This document shows positions 37,795 to 47,773 of a stretch of 60,191 nt of DNA, one piece after another; position 1 is the stretch's first letter; each line of letters starts with the position of its first letter. The notes under the pieces were generated by a model that was not told where the DNA came from, ran no database searches, and saw only the letters and a program-made list of their open reading frames with translations. The position numbers and the translations under genes are program-made. The stretch is from positions 1-60,191 of the forward strand of contig JAEUJQ010000070.1 of NCBI GenBank assembly GCA_016793095.1. Reading direction: 5' to 3'. Origin of the DNA: Myxococcaceae bacterium (lineage in GTDB: Bacteria > Myxococcota > Myxococcia > Myxococcales > Myxococcaceae).

Positions 37795-37812
37795 GCGCCC
37801 TCGCGAGGGCGC
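37795..37812. terminator. Perfect 18-bp palindrome downstream of 37183 gene
   Basis: GCGCCCTCGCGAGGGCGC is fully self-complementary, giving a 7-bp stem with a CGCG loop in RNA. It starts 7 bases after the stop codon and before the convergent 37886 gene, the expected place for a terminator. No T-run follows. Confidence 0.5.
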
Positions 37813-37885
37813 CGAGCCGTCAAGCCGCGGCGGGCGCAGCTGTTTCATGCCTGTCGCGGCGCGACGGAGATCGAATCACCTGGGC

Positions 37886-39472
37886 TCAGCGGCGGCGCAC
37901 GAGGAAGAAGTCGCCGCGCTGGCCGGCGATGAAGAACTCGCCGTCGAGCCGGCCGCCGAAGAGCTGCGACGGGTGCACGCCGCGCACGACGAAGTGATCG
38001 TAGCTCGACGCGTACTGCGCCCAGGGCCGCGGATCCCACTCGCTGGGGAACGTCGGCGGCGGCTCACCCCGGTACTTCAGGGGCGAGTGCGGCGTCAGCG
38101 CGAACGAGAAGTTGGTGAGGCCGCCCCGTTCACGGGCGATGACGGTGGACGCGTGCAGATAGACGGGGTGCGTCACCACGCGCGAGCCGGGCCCGAAGAC
38201 GAGCCCCATCGTCCGCGGCTTGTCGCCGGCGTCGCGGGCCAGGTCGGTCAGCGCCGCGGACTCGGCGTCGAAGTCCTTGAACGCGCGCCACAGCGGCCAC
38301 GCGGTCAGCGCGCCGACGATCACGCCGGCCCACACCATGCGCTCGGTCCACTCCTTCTTGAGCGGCGGCATGCACACCACGAGCAGCGCGGCCGCGAGGT
38401 GCGCGTAGCGCGTGTTCAGGTAGTACATGTACCCGCGGATATCGAAGGGCAGCGCGAAGTAGAGCGTCACGCCGAGCAGGGCGAGCCCGACGATGCGCCA
38501 GCGCGCGAGGAGGCCCTCCTTCGTGTCCCGGCCGGTCGTCAGCGCCAGCACCACGCCCAGCAGCGCCAGCGCGAACGTCACCTTCACCGCGAGCTGATCG
38601 GCGCCGTCGGGCAGCATGTTCGCGAGCGTGGGCAGGAACTCGGCGCGGTTCTGCTCGAAGGACTTCCAGCCGAGGTTCTGCTCCGACAACATCGGGCCCC
38701 ACGACTTCCACGGCTGCCCGGGAGCGATCTCCGCCGGCTCTCCGACGCGCAGGCCCACCCAGGCGATGAAGAGCAGCACGCCCGGCGCCACGCCGAGCAC
38801 GGCCGGCACGCGGGCCTTCCAGGTGCGGCCCTCGGGCGCTGGGGTGGTGAGCAGCAGGAAGGGCAGGGCGACCCCGAGCCAGGCGAACACCTGCACGTGG
38901 AACAGCAGCACCGCGACCAGGGCGATCGCGAGGCCGATGACCCAGGGCCGCCGCTTCGCCGGTTCTGCCTCGATGGCGTGCACGAAGAGGCCGCAGGTCA
39001 GGAACGCCAGCGGCAGCGCGGTGCAGTAGTTCAGAAAGCCCCACGCGAAGCTGTCGCCGTACGCGAAGGGAAGCGCCAGCAGCGCCGGCCAGGTCGGGCG
39101 CCTCAGGCTCTTCAGCAGGAAGGCGAGCGAGAGGGGCAGCCCCGCCACGTACGCCGCGAGGAAGAGCCGGTTCGCCAGCTCGAGCGGCAGCAGCCAGTTG
39201 AGCCACGAGACGAGGTAGTAGTAGCCGAGGTACGGCGTGAGCTGGACGCGCCGCTCGAACACCTCGGGGAACAGCGTCGACGCGTCATCGAGGCGGTGCA
39301 GCACCGAGATCAGGTGCAGGTGCTGGGGCAGGTCGACCAGCGGCAACGCCCGGCTCGCGAACAGCGGCGCAACCCCGCAGAGTAAGGCCACAATCCAGGC
39401 CCATTGGACCGGCGTCAGGCGTGGCAGGCGAGGGGGCACGAGCGGCGCGGACCATCTTTCCTTTGGCTGCAC
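37886..39472 (-). CDS. Polytopic membrane protein, GT-C-like
   Basis: 528 residues with about 11-12 hydrophobic helices and a first luminal loop carrying ASRALPLVDLPQHLHLI, whose acidic residue after helix 1 recalls GT-C glycosyltransferases that use lipid-linked sugars. The C-terminal 100 residues are soluble (RYAHL, then WDPRPWAQYASSYDHFVV). No family can be named. Start ATG 39472 (MQPKERWSAPL). Gene order gives no pathway. Confidence 0.65.
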   Translation of the reverse strand: MQPKERWSAPLVPPRLPRLTPVQWAWIVALLCGVAPLFASRALPLVDLPQHLHLISVLHRLDDASTLFPEVFERRVQLTPYLGYYYLVSWLNWLLPLELANRLFLAAYVAGLPLSLAFLLKSLRRPTWPALLALPFAYGDSFAWGFLNYCTALPLAFLTCGLFVHAIEAEPAKRRPWVIGLAIALVAVLLFHVQVFAWLGVALPFLLLTTPAPEGRTWKARVPAVLGVAPGVLLFIAWVGLRVGEPAEIAPGQPWKSWGPMLSEQNLGWKSFEQNRAEFLPTLANMLPDGADQLAVKVTFALALLGVVLALTTGRDTKEGLLARWRIVGLALLGVTLYFALPFDIRGYMYYLNTRYAHLAAALLVVCMPPLKKEWTERMVWAGVIVGALTAWPLWRAFKDFDAESAALTDLARDAGDKPRTMGLVFGPGSRVVTHPVYLHASTVIARERGGLTNFSFALTPHSPLKYRGEPPPTFPSEWDPRPWAQYASSYDHFVVRGVHPSQLFGGRLDGEFFIAGQRGDFFLVRRR

Positions 39473-39529
39473 TTGGCAAGCGCCTCGGGGGTGATGTAGG
39501 TCGCATACCGACCGGCGAAAGGAAGCCTC

Positions 39530-39808
39530 ATGCGCACCTCATCGTTCATCAAGCTCGCTGCGGTTTCGATGGGCTTTGCTTCGTTCGCCTTCGCCTCGCC
39601 GATCGATCGCCCGCTGGGCGGCTCTACGTCGGCGACCTGCAACTGCAAGAGCGCGGCGGACTGCACGTGCCCGCGCGGTCAGTGCAAGTGCAAGAACTGT
39701 GGGGCGCACCAGAAGCCCCAGATGTTCGACTCCCTGAAGGGTTCGAGCGAGCGCACCCGGCTGCCGGACACGGCGCGCCACGACGCCCGCGGCGGCGTCT
39801 TCATCTGA
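39530..39808 (+). CDS. Small secreted Cys-rich protein
   Basis: 92 residues. Signal peptide MRTSSFIKLAAVSMGFASFA with cleavage near AFAS-P. The mature chain contains seven cysteines in 21 residues, CNC-x5-CTC-x4-CKCKNC, like a metallothionein-type metal site. The rest is polar and ends DTARHDARGGVFI. It may bind zinc, copper or iron in the periplasm. It converges with the zinc-ribbon run from nadA (17 bases apart). Confidence 0.75.
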   Translation: MRTSSFIKLAAVSMGFASFAFASPIDRPLGGSTSATCNCKSAADCTCPRGQCKCKNCGAHQKPQMFDSLKGSSERTRLPDTARHDARGGVFI

Positions 39809-39825
39809 CGAGCGGTTCCTCGGCC

Positions 39826-40085
39826 TCAGTCGCTTCGAGGTCGGCCCCACTTGTCGAGCTCGACGCCGCATTTCGCGCACGTCCAGCCGCCCCACAGCGC
39901 CTGTCGGAAGTTCTTCGGTACCCGCACCGCCGGAAGGGGAGTGCCGCACTTCGGGCACGCGTTGGCGAGGGTCAGGTTGAGGCCGAGGTCCGTCTTCTGC
40001 TGGGTGCCGCGGATCAGCACGACGGCGAGCGCCACTCCGAGATGGCGAGACAGACGAGCAGCTCTGCGACACCGATTCGCATCAT
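39826..40085 (-). CDS. Small zinc-ribbon membrane protein, apparently frameshifted
   Basis: The open frame 39826-40035 (69 residues from a GTG) holds a zinc ribbon with CPKC and CAKC pairs (ANACPKCGTPLP and GGWTCAKCGVE). The original start is probably ATG 40085, which overlaps the methyltransferase stop (ATGA) and reads MMRIGVAELLVCLAIS in another frame before stopping. One missing base near 40044 would join the two into MMRIGVAELLVCLAI plus GVALAVVLIRG, a normal membrane helix followed by the ribbon. It could be a real mutation or a sequencing error; a short product from GTG 40035 is still possible. Confidence 0.65.
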
Positions 40086-40879
40086 GGCAGCTCCGTGCTC
40101 CAGACCATCACCGAGCCGGTCCTGATCCGTTCGAAACGAATGAACCCCGCCTGCTCGGCGGCCCGCTTGAGCTCGACCTCGCTGCGCGGGTGCAGGCCCG
40201 CGCCCAGGTGCAGCCGTCGGGTCGCGGTGGACGCGTCGTAGGTGCTGGCGACGAACCGGCCCCGCGGCTTCAGCACGCGCCGCGCCTCGGCCAGCAGGCG
40301 ATCGAGGTCGGCGACGAAGTGCACCAGGCCGCTCGCCAGGATGCCCCCCAGGCACGCGTCGAGGAACGGCAGCGGAGGCGCTTCGGCCCGCACGAAGTCG
40401 GCCGCCAGCTGGAGCTCGCGGAACTGCGCCATCGCCTCTTCGATCATGGGTCTCGAGATGTCGACGCCGATGACGTTCACGTTCGGCAGGTCGCGCACCA
40501 GGCGCTTGAGGAAGACGCCCGGCCCACAGCCGAGATCGATCACCGGGCCGACCGGTGCGCCGAGCATCGATCGCATCGCGACGTACTCGCTGTCGCGATC
40601 GAGCTGGCCACGGGTCAGCACGACGTCGACCGCGGGCCGCACGTAGCGCTCCCACGAGCGGGCGACCCAGGGCAGCTCCATGGCCTGCTGCAGGCCCTTC
40701 GCCGACGGCCGCTCAGGGGCGAGGTCGATGAGCCCCTCGTGCACCGCCCAGGTGTGGCGGCAGCCGAGGCACCGCACCGGCCCGAAGATCAGCGCGGGCT
40801 CGGCCACGTCCGCGTCGGGCACCAGGCTGCCCGCGGCGCACCAGGGACAGCGGAGCAGGTCCAGGGTGCTGCGGCGCAT
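40082..40879 (-). CDS. SAM-dependent methyltransferase with N-terminal zinc ribbon
   Basis: 265 residues. The Trm112-like zinc ribbon at residues 1-45 has LLRCPWCAAGSL and RCLGCRHTWAV. A class I methyltransferase domain follows with motif I VIDLGCGPGVFLKRL, VIGVDISRPMIEEA and the FVRAEAPPLPFLDACLGGIL post-I block. This arrangement occurs in UbiE-like and rRNA methyltransferases, but the substrate is unknown. Three bases after the preceding gene; its stop overlaps the next gene by four bases. Confidence 0.9.
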   Translation of the reverse strand: MRRSTLDLLRCPWCAAGSLVPDADVAEPALIFGPVRCLGCRHTWAVHEGLIDLAPERPSAKGLQQAMELPWVARSWERYVRPAVDVVLTRGQLDRDSEYVAMRSMLGAPVGPVIDLGCGPGVFLKRLVRDLPNVNVIGVDISRPMIEEAMAQFRELQLAADFVRAEAPPLPFLDACLGGILASGLVHFVADLDRLLAEARRVLKPRGRFVASTYDASTATRRLHLGAGLHPRSEVELKRAAEQAGFIRFERIRTGSVMVWSTELP

Positions 40880-40882
40880 GGG

Positions 40883-41422
40883 TTACTCGACCTTCGACAC
40901 GAGCACGGGCCACCCGCGGGCCATCGCTTCCCGGAAGAAGGCGGAGAGCGCCTGGCGGAACTCGTTGACCTCGGCGGTCACGGGATCCGCCGACGACGAC
41001 GGCGGCGCGGCCCGCGGATCGAGATCGAGCGTGCGCCCGCAGCGGTCGCAGCGGACCGACACCGGCCGCATGAGCGACACGGGCACCGCGAGGCGCGCGG
41101 AACACGAACAACGCCAGACGATCGCCCGCTCGCCTGCCTCCTGCCGCGCGAACGTCAGCAGCTGATCCGCGGTGCGCAGGAGGGCGGGAAGATCGTTGGG
41201 TGACGTCGCGAAGACGACCGGCCCCGGGCTCGAGGCCAGCGCCGACTCGACCCGCGCGAGCAGGCCCAGCGTGCGGTACTCCACCCGCGACATCGCCCGG
41301 TTCATGATCTCGGCGGTCGAGGCGAGCGGCGACTGGAGCAGCTCGAAGCCTCCCGGCTGATCGTCCTCCTTCGAGGGCGTGAGCGACCAGGCCGGCTGGG
41401 ACGAGAAGCGGTAGCGGGTCAT
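40883..41422 (-). CDS. Zinc-ribbon protein of unknown function
   Basis: 179 residues starting at ATG 41422, which overlaps the nadA stop (ATGA). Mostly helical N-terminus ([20 protein letters not shown]), then a zinc-ribbon-like block [15 protein letters not shown] and [14 protein letters not shown], followed by a helical end. No recognised domain beyond the CxC/CxxC pairs. Coupled to both neighbours, so it probably belongs to the same operon as nadA and the methyltransferase. Confidence 0.7.
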   Translation of the reverse strand: MTRYRFSSQPAWSLTPSKEDDQPGGFELLQSPLASTAEIMNRAMSRVEYRTLGLLARVESALASSPGPVVFATSPNDLPALLRTADQLLTFARQEAGERAIVWRCSCSARLAVPVSLMRPVSVRCDRCGRTLDLDPRAAPPSSSADPVTAEVNEFRQALSAFFREAMARGWPVLVSKVE

Positions 41423-42339
41423 CGGCTCCACTCCATCATGAGCTTGAGGGGCTGGGTCGCGGCCTCGCGAAGGGCCGGGTCCAGCTCGAGGGCCGGCTTC
41501 TTGTCGCGCATGCAGAGGTACAGCTTCTCCAACGTGTTGAGGCGCATGAACGGGCAGACGTTGCACGCGCAGCCGTCGGTCGCCGGCGCGGGGATGAACT
41601 TCTTGTGGGGGCTCTTGAGCTCCATCTGGTGGAGGATGCCCGCCTCGGTGACGACGATGAACTTCTGCCGCTCGCTGGTCTGGGTGAACTCGAGCAGCTG
41701 CTTGGTCGAGCCGATGTAGTCGGCGTGCGCCAGCACCGGCGCCTCGCACTCGGGGTGCGCGATCACCAGCGCGTCGGGGTGCTCGACCTTGAGCTGGACG
41801 ATGGCCTTCTCGCTGAACGTCTCGTGCACGATGCACGAGCCCGGCCACAACACCATGTCGCGCCCCGTCTGCTTCATCACGTAGCGCCCCAGGTGCTGAT
41901 CGGGCGCGAAGATGATCGGCTTGTCCTTCGGGATCTTCGAGACGATCTTCACCGCGTTCGAGCTCGTCACGATCACGTCCGACAGCGCCTTCACGGCGGC
42001 CGACGAGTTCACGTAGGTGACGACGAAGTGACCGGGGTGCTGGTCCTTGAAGACCTTGAAGGGGCCAGGCGGGCAGCGATCTGACAGCGAGCAGCCGGCG
42101 GCGAGATCGGGCAGCAACACCAGCTTCGTCGGGTTCAGGATCTTCGCCGTCTCGGCCATGAAGTGAACGCCACAGAAGACGATCACGTCGGCGGTCGTCT
42201 TCTCGGCCTGCTGCGCGAGGGCCAGCGAGTCGCCCACGAAGTCGGCGACGTCCTGTATCTCCGACTCCTGGTAGTAGTGGGCGAGGATGACCGCGTTGAG
42301 CTGCTTCTTCAGCTTCTGGATCTCGGCCTCGAAGTCCAT
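41419..42339 (-). CDS. nadA: Quinolinate synthase
   Basis: 306 residues. NadA condenses iminoaspartate with dihydroxyacetone phosphate to quinolinate, using a [4Fe-4S] cluster. Signature blocks: [69 protein letters not shown] and the C-terminal [13 protein letters not shown]. The cluster cysteines are present. ATG 42339 ([12 protein letters not shown]) is preferred; GTG 42378 would add 13 residues. It heads the zinc-ribbon run; nadB and nadC are not in the window. Confidence 0.96.
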   Translation of the reverse strand: MDFEAEIQKLKKQLNAVILAHYYQESEIQDVADFVGDSLALAQQAEKTTADVIVFCGVHFMAETAKILNPTKLVLLPDLAAGCSLSDRCPPGPFKVFKDQHPGHFVVTYVNSSAAVKALSDVIVTSSNAVKIVSKIPKDKPIIFAPDQHLGRYVMKQTGRDMVLWPGSCIVHETFSEKAIVQLKVEHPDALVIAHPECEAPVLAHADYIGSTKQLLEFTQTSERQKFIVVTEAGILHQMELKSPHKKFIPAPATDGCACNVCPFMRLNTLEKLYLCMRDKKPALELDPALREAATQPLKLMMEWSR

Positions 42340-42390
42340 GACGACTTCGTAGCCCAGAGCGCGGTGGACGTCGCCCACCGCCGCGCCCGA

Positions 42391-44181
42391 TCAGTCGCTC
42401 TCTTCGACGGTGAGCTGGTAGCTGTCCTGGAAGTTCGACTCGCGGTTCTTCGCGTCGCGGACCTCGAGCAGGTAGAGGCCGGGCTCGAGGGAGAAACGAA
42501 TCGACTCGGGCTTGTCGCCCTTCGCCCCGTCGCTGGTCTGGACGAGGGTGAGCTTCCCGTCGGCCTCGACGCGGTGCAGGTAGAGGCCCACATCGACCTT
42601 GAGCACGCCGAGCAGCTGCGCGCTGACAGGCGTCTTCACCTGGCGCTCGCGCAGGTCGAGGGCGAAGTAGTCCACGTCCCGCTTCGGGTAGACGGTGCCC
42701 CGCACCGGGCGGCCGAAGGTGATGGGCGTGCCGGCGTCGGGCGAGTTGTTGGGCTCACGCTCTTCGGAGCCGTCGTCAGGCACCACCGTGGTGGACAGCC
42801 GGTAGGCCTGATCGGGGTTCTCGTCCTCCTTGACCCACTTGCCGTCCACCTTGCGGGCGACGCCCTCGACGCGGAACCAGCAGACGCCTTCGCAGCGCAC
42901 GTTGTTGAGCTGCTCGGGCTCCTTCGTCCCGCCCTCGTTCACCTTCAGCAGGACCTCGTCCGGCTTGCCCTCGACGGGGCGCACGACCGAGAGCTGGAGA
43001 TCCACCTTCTCGACGCCCGACAGCTGGAGGCGCACGATGCTCGGGCCATCGGTGGTGAGCTTGAAGTGATCGACGTCGCCCCGCGGGTTGACGAAGCCCT
43101 CCCGGTAGCTGTTGGGCGAGAGATCGGTGGCTTTGGCGAGCTCGTCGTTGGGCTCGTACTCGGCCGACGCGCCGGCCTCCTCGGGGACGACGGTGAGCGT
43201 GTAGGTGCGGTCCGGGTGGAAGCCGCGCCGGGCGTCCTTCGCGGCCGACAGCGGGGCGCTGCGGAGCGCGACGTACAGCACCCGGTCTGACTGCCGCACC
43301 CCGACGTTGCGCAGGGAGAGGCCCGCGGACTCCCGTGACTTCGCCTGGAAGAGCACGGCCTCGGCCTCGGTCAGGAGCTGGAGGTCGAACGAGACGCCCT
43401 CGACGCTGCTCACGTCGACCCGCAGCGCCGTCTTCTGCTCTGGCGCCGGGCCTGCGTCGACGGGCGCCGCGGCCTCACCGCCCGCGTCGGCGTCGCCCGC
43501 GTCTGCCTCGACGGGCGCGTCCGCGGGGGCTCCGGTCGGTGTGGGCTCCAGCTCGCCTCCCGGCGTCGGCAGCTCGAAGCGGAAGAGGTCGACGTCGCCG
43601 GGGTGGGCGATGAGGCCCGAGACCGCCTGGCCGAGCTGCACCTGCGTCGCCTCGACCCGGCGATCGTTCGGCTCGAGCTCGAAGCCCGGCTGCCGCTCGC
43701 GGAACGTCGCCGTCAGCGTGTACGCACCGCCGACGCCCTTCTTCAGGCCGATCACCCGGACCAGCACGGTGCCCGAGACGTCGAGGTTGGGCATGCGCTC
43801 GGCGCCTCCTGGCCCCGCGGCGTTCACCTGCGTGAGGACCGTCTTCGTGACGTCGATCACCTCGAGCGCGACGTCGCCGCCCATGGGCGCGGTCACCGTG
43901 AGATCGACGGTGCGGGGCAGGGCGGCCTTGAGCGCGTACCAGTCCTCGTCGGGCTTCTGCACCTCGGCGCCGAGGGAGGCCTCGACGACCGACGTGCGAT
44001 CGATCACCAGCGCCTTCTCGGCAGACTCGTTCGGCTCGAGCTCGGCGAGCACCTGTGGACCGGCGTCGATCGGGCCGGCGTCCACCGCGGCGACCTCGTC
44101 ACACTTCGAGCACGACACCGCCGTCGCCAGCAGCACGAGGACGAACACCCTGGAGTGGACCTGGATCATCCCGCGCGTCAT
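42391..44181 (-). CDS. Lipoprotein with four PPC-like domains
   Basis: 596 residues. MTRGMIQVHSRVFVLVLLAT leads to a lipobox VSCSKC. Four repeats open with EPNE/EPND/EPNN and carry a pre-peptidase C-terminal (PPC)-like beta sandwich: EPNESAEKALVIDR, EPNDRRVEATQVQL, EPNDELAKATDL and EPNNSPDAGTPITF, each followed by a DVDxFxL pattern. An Asp/Ala-rich linker lies between the second and third. PPC domains are usually found next to proteases, but no protease domain is present here. Start ATG 44181; ATG 44169 is an alternative. Divergent from the 44267 gene. Confidence 0.8.
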   Translation of the reverse strand: MTRGMIQVHSRVFVLVLLATAVSCSKCDEVAAVDAGPIDAGPQVLAELEPNESAEKALVIDRTSVVEASLGAEVQKPDEDWYALKAALPRTVDLTVTAPMGGDVALEVIDVTKTVLTQVNAAGPGGAERMPNLDVSGTVLVRVIGLKKGVGGAYTLTATFRERQPGFELEPNDRRVEATQVQLGQAVSGLIAHPGDVDLFRFELPTPGGELEPTPTGAPADAPVEADAGDADAGGEAAAPVDAGPAPEQKTALRVDVSSVEGVSFDLQLLTEAEAVLFQAKSRESAGLSLRNVGVRQSDRVLYVALRSAPLSAAKDARRGFHPDRTYTLTVVPEEAGASAEYEPNDELAKATDLSPNSYREGFVNPRGDVDHFKLTTDGPSIVRLQLSGVEKVDLQLSVVRPVEGKPDEVLLKVNEGGTKEPEQLNNVRCEGVCWFRVEGVARKVDGKWVKEDENPDQAYRLSTTVVPDDGSEEREPNNSPDAGTPITFGRPVRGTVYPKRDVDYFALDLRERQVKTPVSAQLLGVLKVDVGLYLHRVEADGKLTLVQTSDGAKGDKPESIRFSLEPGLYLLEVRDAKNRESNFQDSYQLTVEESD

Positions 44182-44266
44182 GCCACAAACCCCCAACGGC
44201 CCAAACGACCGGCTTCTTCCGTCGTCGAAGTGGACCAGACGGCTTGAAGGCGGGAGAGTCGCGGGC

Positions 44267-45100
44267 ATGCGACGCGCGCTCCTCGTGCTGTCCCTGCTGC
44301 CGGTCTCCGCCTTCGCGGCGGGGGTCGGGTTCGCCCAGGCGACCGGCTATTTCAAGAAGGACACCCGGCCGACGCTCTACCAGCCGCTCAACCTGCTGGA
44401 CGCGCGCGACGCCACCGCGTGGTGCAGCACCTCGTCAGACCCGCTCAACGAGCTGCTCACCTTCGGCTTCACGGCGCCGGTGAAGATCGACGAGGTGCGC
44501 GTCTCGACCGGCAACAACTTCAACGAGAGCACGTGGCACGAGTTCGCGCGCGCCCACAAGCTCGTCTTCAGCGCCGGCAAGCAGAAGCAGACGGTCTCGC
44601 TGGAGGACAAGCGCGGCCTGCAGAGCATCACCTTCGAGAAGCCCTTCACCGGCACGCGCCTGTCGCTCGAGATCCACGATCAGTACCCGACCGAGGATCC
44701 CGATCAGCCGGTGTGCATCACCGACATCGTCTTCGTGTCCGAGGGCAAGCCGCTCAACGGCTCGTGGCTCACGGCGAGGCTCAAGTACGACAAGAACGTG
44801 CAGGCCCTGATGGGCAGCTGGTACGCCGGCTACGAGGGAGGGCCCGATCGCTTCCTCGCGCTGCACTATGACGGCACGTTCAGGTACTCGTTCGAGCCCT
44901 ATGACACCACCCGCGCCCAGCCGAAGGCGTTCGACGGCAAGTGGGACGTGCAGGGCAACCGCCTGGTGTTCGACCTCGGCGGCAAGAAGTACTCGCCGAA
45001 GTTCTCGAAAGACCCGGCGAAGAAGGGCTCGGGAGAGGTCCTCGGGCTCGATGGCGACCTGCACGAGGACCTCAAGGGGCCCTTCCGCTCGACGCCGTGA
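44267..45100 (+). CDS. Secreted discoidin-like protein
   Basis: 277 residues, signal peptide MRRALLVLSLLPVSAFAAG. The N-terminal half (NLLDARDATAWCSTSSDP; FGFTAPVKIDEVRVSTGNN; TRLSLEIHDQYPTEDPDQPV) reads like an F5/8 type C (discoidin) or NADase-type glycan-binding domain. The C-terminal half contains GSWYAGYEGGPDRFLALHYD, lipocalin-like. No catalytic motif. Probably binds carbohydrate in the periplasm or outside. ATG 44267 chosen; the open frame extends far upstream over the opposite gene and is ignored. Confidence 0.75.
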   Translation: MRRALLVLSLLPVSAFAAGVGFAQATGYFKKDTRPTLYQPLNLLDARDATAWCSTSSDPLNELLTFGFTAPVKIDEVRVSTGNNFNESTWHEFARAHKLVFSAGKQKQTVSLEDKRGLQSITFEKPFTGTRLSLEIHDQYPTEDPDQPVCITDIVFVSEGKPLNGSWLTARLKYDKNVQALMGSWYAGYEGGPDRFLALHYDGTFRYSFEPYDTTRAQPKAFDGKWDVQGNRLVFDLGGKKYSPKFSKDPAKKGSGEVLGLDGDLHEDLKGPFRSTP

Positions 45101-45116
45101 CCGCCGCCCCGGCCGC

Positions 45117-45515
45117 TCACACGCCGGCGGCGGCCTTCTTCCTCGCCTTGCCGGAGAACTGACGGAAGAAGTCGACGATCCCGCGCTCGGCGGCCTTCGC
45201 GTCGTTGGCGTCGCCGAACTCCGACTCGAGGAACACGCCCCCGCAGGACTCGCAGGTGTCGTAGGACATCGGGTTGGCCTTCTCGCCACCGACCACGCGC
45301 AGGAGATCGACCTGACAGTCGGGGCACTGTCCGCTCATCGCATCGGAGTCGATCTTCCCGCCCAGCGCCTCGAGGCCGGGCAGGTTGTTGTGAAGCAGCA
45401 TGCGGTTGAGGTCAGAGACGTCGACCCACAGCCCGCCACACTCGCCGCACTTGCGAAGCGTCAGATCGTCTTCCTTGAGGTCGACCATCTCGACGCCGCA
45501 GCCGGGGCAATCCAT
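45117..45515 (-). CDS. TFIIB-type zinc-ribbon protein
   Basis: 132 residues with two zf-TFIIB zinc ribbons: MDCPGCGVEM with LRKCGECGGLWVDVSDLNRM, and GQCPDCQVDL with YDTCESCGGVFLESEFG. The C(x2)C...C(x2)CGG pattern with a following hydrophobic Asp/Glu stretch is the family hallmark. A basic C-terminal tail (GKARKKAAAG). Function unknown; could be a metal chaperone or regulator. Confidence 0.88.
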   Translation of the reverse strand: MDCPGCGVEMVDLKEDDLTLRKCGECGGLWVDVSDLNRMLLHNNLPGLEALGGKIDSDAMSGQCPDCQVDLLRVVGGEKANPMSYDTCESCGGVFLESEFGDANDAKAAERGIVDFFRQFSGKARKKAAAGV

Positions 45516-45610
45516 TGTGACGTTCAGCTCCTGTGAGGGTTGGTAGAGGCAATGCTACTGACGGCGTCCAACAGGACGCAACCGCCATCGACGGGGACCG
45601 CCCGCTCGGC

Positions 45611-46882
45611 TCACGCAGAGTCCTTGACCCGGCGAATGTTCGCGCCGAGGGCCTTGAGCTTCTTCTCGAGGTTCTCGTAGCCGCGATCGAGGTGGTACAC
45701 GCGGCTCACCTTCGTCTTCCCCTCGGCGTGCAGGCCGGCGAGCACCAGCGACGCTGACGCGCGGAGGTCGGTCGCCATCACGGGCGCTCCCGAAAGTCGC
45801 GGCCTTCCGCGGACCACGGCGGTGTGTCCATCGACGGTGATGTCGGCGCCCATGCGCCTGAGCTCAGCCACGTGCATGAAGCGGTTCTCGAAGATGTTCT
45901 CGGTGATGACCGAGGTGCCCTCGGAGGTGGCGAGCAGGGCCATCAGCTGCGCCTGCATGTCGGTGGGGAAGCCCGGGTGCTCCTGGGTCTTGATGTCCAC
46001 CGGCTTCACCCGCGCCGGGCCTTTGCAGCGAATGCCGCCGCCCTCGGCGGTCACCACGCAGCCGGTCGCGCGCAGCTTCTGGACGACGGCCTCGAGGTGC
46101 TCGGGCACCGCGTGCTTCACCAGCACGTCTCCGCCCGTGATGGCCGCGGCGACCAGCAGCGTGCCCGCCTCGATGCGGTCGGCGATGATCGCGTGATCGA
46201 CCGGGTGCAGGTCGTCCACGCCGTCGATGGTGATGACGTCGCTGCCCGCGCCCGAGATCTGCGCGCCCATCTTGTTGAGGACGCGGGCGAGCTCCTCGAC
46301 CTCGGGCTCCTTCGCGGCGTTCTCGATGAGGGTGCGCCCCTTCGCGAGCACCGCGGCCATCATCACGTTCTCGGTGCCGGTGACGGTGATGAGATCGAAC
46401 GTCACCACGCCGCCCTTGAGCCGCTTCGCGCGGGCCTCGACGTAGCCCTCGTTGAGCTCGATCTCGGCGCCCATCGCCTCGAGGCCCTTGAGGTGCTGAT
46501 CGATGGGGCGGGCCCCGATGGCGCAGCCGCCGGGCATCGAGACCCGGGCGCGCCCGTACCGCGCGACCAGGGGCCCGAGCACCAGCACCGACGCGCGCAT
46601 GGTGCGCACGAGATCGTACGGCGCCTCGGGCGTGACGTTGGTGGGCACCTTGATGGTGACGGTGTCTTTCTTCTTCCCCGTCTGCCGCGTCGACTCGCAG
46701 CCCATCGTGTCGAGCACCTTGAACATGGTGTTGACGTCGACGAGGCCCGGCACGTTGCGGAAGGTGTGTTCGCCGGGGGCGAGCAGCGCCGAAGCGATGA
46801 TCGGCAGCGCCGCGTTCTTCGCGCCCGAGGCGAACGTCTCGCCCTTCAGGGGCCCGTTTCCGGTGATGACGATGGCGTCCAT
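45611..46882 (-). CDS. murA: UDP-N-acetylglucosamine 1-carboxyvinyltransferase
   Basis: 423 residues. MurA transfers enolpyruvate to UDP-GlcNAc, the first committed step of peptidoglycan synthesis. [19 protein letters not shown], the active-site Cys in [17 protein letters not shown] and [21 protein letters not shown] are present. The fosfomycin-target Cys is intact. It follows prmC (10 bases), and with prmC-prfA forms a compact operon. Confidence 0.96.
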   Translation of the reverse strand: MDAIVITGNGPLKGETFASGAKNAALPIIASALLAPGEHTFRNVPGLVDVNTMFKVLDTMGCESTRQTGKKKDTVTIKVPTNVTPEAPYDLVRTMRASVLVLGPLVARYGRARVSMPGGCAIGARPIDQHLKGLEAMGAEIELNEGYVEARAKRLKGGVVTFDLITVTGTENVMMAAVLAKGRTLIENAAKEPEVEELARVLNKMGAQISGAGSDVITIDGVDDLHPVDHAIIADRIEAGTLLVAAAITGGDVLVKHAVPEHLEAVVQKLRATGCVVTAEGGGIRCKGPARVKPVDIKTQEHPGFPTDMQAQLMALLATSEGTSVITENIFENRFMHVAELRRMGADITVDGHTAVVRGRPRLSGAPVMATDLRASASLVLAGLHAEGKTKVSRVYHLDRGYENLEKKLKALGANIRRVKDSA

Positions 46883-46891
46883 TCGTGTCCC

Positions 46892-47773
46892 TCAGCTCGT
46901 GCGCGCGCGACCGAAGACCAGCCGGTCGTGGCGGGCGAGATCCTTCTCGATGCGGGTCTCGACGGCTCCCGCGGCGTCGAGGAGCGCCTTCACCGGCGCT
47001 CCCTGGTCTTCGGCGATCTCCAGTGCAAGCCAACCGCCAGGCTTGAGGCGAGGCAGCGCGGCCGCGACCAGCGGGCGAATGACCGCGAGCCCGTCGGCGC
47101 CGCCATCGAGCGCGAGCTTCGGCTCGTGCTGCACTTCCTTCTGCAGGCCTGCGAGCTGGCCCGTCGGGACGTACGGCGGGTTCGAGACGATCACGTCGAA
47201 GCGGGCGTCGACGGGGAGCGGCGACAGCAGATCGCCTTCGAAGAAGGTGACCCGGCCAGAGACGCCCAGGGCCTCGGCGTTGGCCTTCGCGACGGCGAGC
47301 GCGTCGGGGCTGCGATCGGTGGCCCAGACCGACGCGAGGGGGCGCTCGGCGGCGATGGAGATCGCGACGCAGCCCGAGCCGGTACAGAGATCGAGCACCC
47401 GGGCGGGGGTGTCCTTCGGCAGGACCTGCAGGGCGCCCTCGACGAGCAGCTCGGTCTCGGACCGGGGGATGAGGACCCGGCGATCGACGGCGAAGCGGCG
47501 CCCGTAGAACTCCTTGTGGCCGATGAGGTACTGGGTGGGCTCGAAGGCGAGGCGGCGCTGAATGAGCGCGCGGTAGGTGGCGAGCTCTTCCTTCGTGAGC
47601 GGCCGGTCGAGATCCATGAAGAGCTTCACGCGCGTGGTGGACAGCACGTGCGCGAGGAGCAGCTCGGCGGTGAGGCGCGCCGACTCGAGCTGCTGCTTCT
47701 CGAAGTGGCCCCTCGTCCAGTCGAGCACGCGGCGGATGGTCCACGTCTCCTGGGGCTTCGGGTCCTGGCTCAT
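46892..47773 (-). CDS. prmC: Release factor glutamine N5-methyltransferase
   Basis: 293 residues. PrmC (HemK) methylates the glutamine of the GGQ motif of release factors. N-terminal helical domain ([20 protein letters not shown]), then [36 protein letters not shown] motif [20 protein letters not shown] and the active NPPY in [16 protein letters not shown] 47773 overlaps the prfA stop by four bases. The position right after prfA matches its enzyme-substrate relationship. Confidence 0.95.
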   Translation of the reverse strand: MSQDPKPQETWTIRRVLDWTRGHFEKQQLESARLTAELLLAHVLSTTRVKLFMDLDRPLTKEELATYRALIQRRLAFEPTQYLIGHKEFYGRRFAVDRRVLIPRSETELLVEGALQVLPKDTPARVLDLCTGSGCVAISIAAERPLASVWATDRSPDALAVAKANAEALGVSGRVTFFEGDLLSPLPVDARFDVIVSNPPYVPTGQLAGLQKEVQHEPKLALDGGADGLAVIRPLVAAALPRLKPGGWLALEIAEDQGAPVKALLDAAGAVETRIEKDLARHDRLVFGRARTS

